The notes under the pieces are model-generated. The model worked only from the letters and a program-made list of their open reading frames with translations. It was not told the DNA's origin and did no database searches. From Otis tarda (lineage: Eukaryota; Chordata; Aves; Otidiformes; Otididae), in the NCBI GenBank assembly GCA_026413225.1, contig CM048554.1, forward strand, positions 6,960,001-7,024,000: 64,000 bases of DNA, in the 5' to 3' direction. Shown piece by piece: positions 60,181-64,000 of this stretch (position 1 is the first letter of the stretch; every line of letters begins with the position of its first letter). The position numbers and the translations under genes were made by a program.

Positions 60181-62983
60181 TTTTTATTCTTGTGTTTAAA
60201 TCTAATTTTGGGATTGTTTATTTGCTTTGACTTCTCCGTGGTTTCCAGCTGTGGAGTGTTTCCACTGCCAAGCAGTTCATTTTCAAGCGAGCAGTTGGAT
60301 ACCAGCAGGAGGAACACCTCATCCCGGCTGGATGACCACAGCCCATTGCACACTGTATTTTCCCTCGGGTCAGGTTGGAAAGCAACTGTGTGGTCCTGCT
60401 CTGTGTCTGTGTTTGCACACATATGTACATGTATTGCACAGACACGTACTTGCACATGCTGGAGTCCTCCTGGATATTCTCCTTTGGGCAATAGTATGTG
60501 GTGTTTCTCCCCCCACCAATTAATTTCAGGACGTGGGAACCTTTTGTGGCTGCATTTTGATGGATCTCAGGTGGATGACCACCACCTGAGATTTTGTAGC
60601 TTCGTAGAAGGATAATATCCTTTCCTGGAGGTACAGCAACTCACTGGAGATCCAGTAGTCCTGCAGTGCCACTGCCAGAGTGACCTTCTGCCTCTCATTC
60701 CCCCAGGCACCTCCATACAAGACCATCCAGAGTAATAAACATCTTACTTGAGACAAGCATAAGAAAATAAAGGAAAGGACAGAACAAAAGAAAATAAAGT
60801 CTTATTGTGGAATTTCTAGGGCTTTGTTTGTTAGTATTTGATATCTCTCTTTACTACTACTGGAATATTGCACTGTAATAACTGATTAGAGAGCAGCTCT
60901 TGTTTTACCAGGGTCCCCTTCAGAGCAGAGGTTTCCATTTGTGTCATAGGAAGGTGGCATCACTTGAACTGTCAGTGAATTGCTCAGGGGGAATCCATTG
61001 CAGACCTCTAACAAAAAATGCTGGGGCATTCCTACCAAAAATAGATGGCATCCAAGCAGGAGATCAGACTGCAATTTTGTGGAGAGTAGATGATTTAAGT
61101 GTTTTGTATATAACAGCAAGGAAAGTCTATTTCCATTCACCTTGCACTCATTATTTTCTTTTCCATGTAGAAAGGGTAAAATGCTATGTTATTTTCACCT
61201 GGTCAGACTGGCGAAGCCCAATGGCCTGACACCCTTGCAAGGACTGCCAAATTGTTTCTTTTCACATGAAGCACATTTTTTGCTAGACATGGCTCCCCAT
61301 TTACCATTTCCCTTCAACATTCTCCAAAATCTCTGATTAAAATGGATAAAGGAAGCACTATGATCCCTTTCATCACACAGGTAATGAATGATTCCTCATT
61401 TAAGATCCTGAATAAAATTCCCAATCTCACTGGCTTTCCCAGCTAGAGGTGCCAAAAACCTAATGGCTAACCTGGAGCTATGGTCTGTGAGCCCTCCACA
61501 AAGCAATACTGAAATTAGTGAAATGAGCACCTGAAATACTGTTTATTTTCCCCACTTATGTTCTTTTAAGTGGGGACAGCCTTCCCCTTCAAACAGTGTT
61601 TTTTCTACTCCACGCACATCATCCAGATTAGACAATGAGGGTCAAGCTGGGCAAGTTACTTTGCTCTGCTCCGTGTCCTCTCTAGCCCTTGTCTTGGATA
61701 TGTTTCACCGGCATCGATGTTGTTAAGCTGCTATTTCTATTCTGCTTGCAAGCGTTAGGAAAGCATTCAGTCTTAAACACACGGCTGGGAGAGCCGGATA
61801 TGAAAGGAAGGAAGACTGAGAACTTTGGTTTGTGCTCTTCAGGTACTTTCCAAATATCTTGGATGTTGTGGGCTCTTGGAATTTAATTGCAAAACCACAT
61901 TTGATGGTAATAGGAATTTGTTCTATTACCTAGTGCTCATTTTCTAGCCATTTCTTAAACTGGTTGATAATTTTATTCATACAATGCACATAAAGAAAAA
62001 TTATCCCAAATGTTCACAGTCTTTTATTCTCTATTCTGAACTTTCCTGTTTATAAAATATTTTTAAAATGCTTTTTTTCTTAGAAAGGTTTTAGTTCAGG
62101 TTTAGGCTTTCTTATTTAGGCTTTATACTGTAAAAGCAGCCTTGCAGAAATACTACAGATCCTTAAAAATTTAGTTGCTATAATCTATATCAATTTAGCT
62201 CAGCATGTTGTTTACAGAAATATATCATCTGTTGCTTGCAGCTTTAGCTCAGCTGGTGAGGCACAAGGCAGAGAGAAGCACACAGAAAGGATGGCTGCTG
62301 TCGTTCAGCTATCTGAAGGATCGTCTGTGCATGGGGATACTTAGCAAGAGGTACCCTTGAATCATTTCTTATGCAGAGATCTCTTAGTTTAGGATAGGGC
62401 AAAGAAGCAACTGCGCTGTGTTTCAGTTTGATCCAAGGTCAAAGACAGTCTTATTCCAAAATAAATATCTTAATTTAGGTGGAATAGCTGCCGCAATTTA
62501 AATTTATATGCTACCTCAAACCGAATTAATTTTCAAGTGTAGACAAGCTTTAAGCACTTGGAGGCTGACTTTTAATTAGTACAGCTGACAGCACCACCAC
62601 AGAGCAGGTTTATTGTAATGACAGAGGCTAAACTTCATTAAGTTTTCCAAGCAACATGAGAAAATGTAAATAAGACAGAGCCCCTTAAAGGGCTTGTGAC
62701 TACGCCTGTCATTTTTATTACTGATATGATTTGCACTCATAATCCCACCCGCTTCCCACTCGTTATTGTCTGTGCTGGCACCGTACCCAAATATTTGAGT
62801 GATATGGCAGTGCCTCTCTGCGAGGGTGGCAGAAGGTGATGCTGTTGTTGTGTTGGGAGGTGATGTACAGCTGTGGCCCCGAGCAATCCTGCAGGGTTTT
62901 GCACCATGTCTGTGCAAGATGGTGAAGGCAGAGGAAAGTCTTGCTTTCCGAGCCGTGGACAACACTGTTCAGCCGTACACCAA
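60181..62983. other. Unique non-coding sequence
   Basis: Contains an 11-bp inverted repeat with paired E-boxes (60564-60592). Open frames up to 141 codons overlap on both strands and are unsupported. A sequence at 62243 resembling a tRNA A-box lacks the rest of a tRNA gene. Confidence 0.55.
60564..60592. repeat. 11-bp perfect inverted repeat, 7-nt loop
   Basis: Arms ATCTCAGGTGG (60564-60574) and CCACCTGAGAT (60582-60592). Each arm contains an E2-box (CAGGTG/CACCTG), the site type bound by ZEB and Snail family repressors. Confidence 0.9.
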
Positions 62984-63607
62984 GCCCTTGTGGCCCAGAA
63001 GGCCAACGGCATTCTGGGCTGCATCAAGAGAGGCGTGGCCAGCAGGTCGAGGGAGGTGATTCTGCCCCTCTGCTCTGGTAAGACCCCACCTGGAGTACTG
63101 CATCCGGCTCTGGAGCCCCCAACATAAGAAGGACATGGACCAGTTGGAGAGGGTCCAGAGGAGGGCCACAAAGATGATGAGAGGGCTGGAGCACCTCTCC
63201 TATGAGGACAGGCTGAGAGAGTTGGGGCTGTTCAGCCTGGAGAAGAGGAGGCTCTGGGGAGACCTTATAGTGGTCTTCCAGTACCTGAAGGGGGCCTACA
63301 GGAAAGGCAGGGAGAGGGACTTTTGACAATGGCATGTAGTGATAGGAGAATGGGTAATGGATTCAAAATAGATGGAGGTAGATTTAGATTAAATATTAGG
63401 AAATAATTTTTCACAATGAGAGTTGTAGAACACTAGAACAGGTTGTCCAGAGAGGTGGTGGATGCCCCATCCCTGGAAACATTCAAGGCCAGGTTGGATG
63501 GGGCACTGAGCAACCTGATCTGGTTGGAGATGTCCTTGCTCCTTGCAGGGGGGTTGGACTAGATGACCTTTGAAGGTCCCTTCCAACCCAACCATTGTAT
63601 GATTCTA
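62984..63607 (+). mobile_element. CR1 LINE fragment, RT C-terminus and 3' end (group 2)
   Basis: Starts GCCCTTGTGGCCCAGAAGGCC, equivalent to the middle of the intact frame at 51793-52829, and ends in a worn tail (CCATTGTATGATTCTA). Recognisable parts: [17 protein letters not shown], then a frameshift near 63080, then [19 protein letters not shown] and [18 protein letters not shown]. It differs from the other group-2 copies after GCCTACAGGAAAG (it reads AGGGACTTTTGACAATGG). It may therefore come from a different subfamily. The 3' palindrome is intact (63565-63578). Confidence 0.94.
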
Positions 63608-64000
63608 AGAAGCAGAGTAGCTGCAGCTGACATGGCCCCATCCCTCAGAAAATATTTATTTCTGAAACATAAGTATGTTACTTCAGAGAATTTGTGTTAT
63701 TTTAACATATCATCTTCCCTCAGCTCGGAAAACAGGCAAAATAAGCTTGTCTTCGCCTGTAAATGGCAATGAGGTCTCAAATGTCTTTGTCTTCTGTGTT
63801 AATCAGCAACCAGGAGCTGGTTTATTCAGCAGCCTGAAAAGCAGAGTGGCTGCGGTGACCCAGGGAAGCAGAAGGTTGCAGAGCACTTGCAGCTGCAGCA
63901 AAAGCAGGGCATCACCCCAGCCTGGAGATTAAAAGCTGCTGGCAACTTTCTGCAGGTTGGAGACAGAGCTTTTCACTTTAATTCCTTATCTGGGTGGTGA
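63608..64000. other. Unique non-coding sequence
   Basis: No feature recognised; the window ends here. Confidence 0.55.

Noticed and set aside
60526-60756. 76-codon minus-strand frame with a protein-like middle (ALQDYWISSELLYLQERI)
   Set aside because: It runs across the inverted repeat at 60564, has no clear acceptor and no known family; too weak to call an exon.
62240-62320. tRNA-like A-box (TAGCTCAGCTGG)
   Set aside because: No B-box (GTTCGANNC) at the right distance and no acceptor stem can be formed.
1-64000. CRISPR array, operon, phage or other prokaryotic system
   Set aside because: No spaced direct repeats, no Shine-Dalgarno-led gene runs; repeat content is clearly avian.

Overview
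The window looks like euchromatic bird DNA, probably from a neoavian species. It is AT-rich and CpG-poor, and almost every recognisable repeat is a CR1 LINE copy. These carry the avian 3' tail built from ATTCTATG-like 8-mers. The exception is one solo LTR of an ERVL-like endogenous retrovirus. There are no Alu-, B1- or L1-like repeats, no operons, no tRNA or rRNA genes and no CRISPR array. I found no complete protein-coding host gene; the window is best read as intergenic or large-intron sequence.

Layout: 0-1.2 kb is unique sequence with a 40-bp x 3 tandem repeat. A short CR1 tail lies at 1.19-1.46 kb. The GC- and CpG-rich solo LTR lies at 4.09-5.23 kb, with a perfect 5-bp target duplication. 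From 5.2 to 27.5 kb the sequence is mostly unique, with poly-T/poly-A tracts, an exact 38-bp duplication, three weak exon-like segments on the plus strand and one better coding-like terminal-exon candidate on the minus strand (25.86-26.07 kb). A CR1 cluster at 27.56-30.12 kb holds a short plus-strand tail facing a 2.2-kb minus-strand element. That element keeps part of ORF1 (esterase end), the endonuclease and the start of the reverse transcriptase, but has lost about 1 kb around the catalytic FADD region. Further CR1 copies lie at 33.9, 38.7, 42.1, 49.3, 51.7 and 63.0 kb. The 51.7-52.83 kb copy is the best preserved: about 345 codons of reverse transcriptase and C-terminal domain are open without interruption. 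The rest is unique sequence, some of which (19.5, 20.7, 36.0-37.0, 47.3, 59.4-60.6 kb) has the mixed composition, retained CpGs, homeodomain-like motifs or short perfect inverted repeats often seen in conserved vertebrate regulatory DNA; conservation cannot be tested here.

How the parts relate: the nine CR1 copies fall into at least two groups by their 3' ends. One group (1.19 and 33.9 kb) shares a distinctive 3' end; the other seven share a second. All are 5'-truncated, as expected from target-primed reverse transcription, and all are dead. The 27.9-kb and 51.7-kb copies lie on the same strand and cover almost exactly complementary parts of one CR1 body. The solo LTR brings a TATA-like box, a polyadenylation signal and the only CpG-dense block of the window, so it is the strongest candidate for ectopic promoter activity. 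I saw no convincing undescribed biological system.
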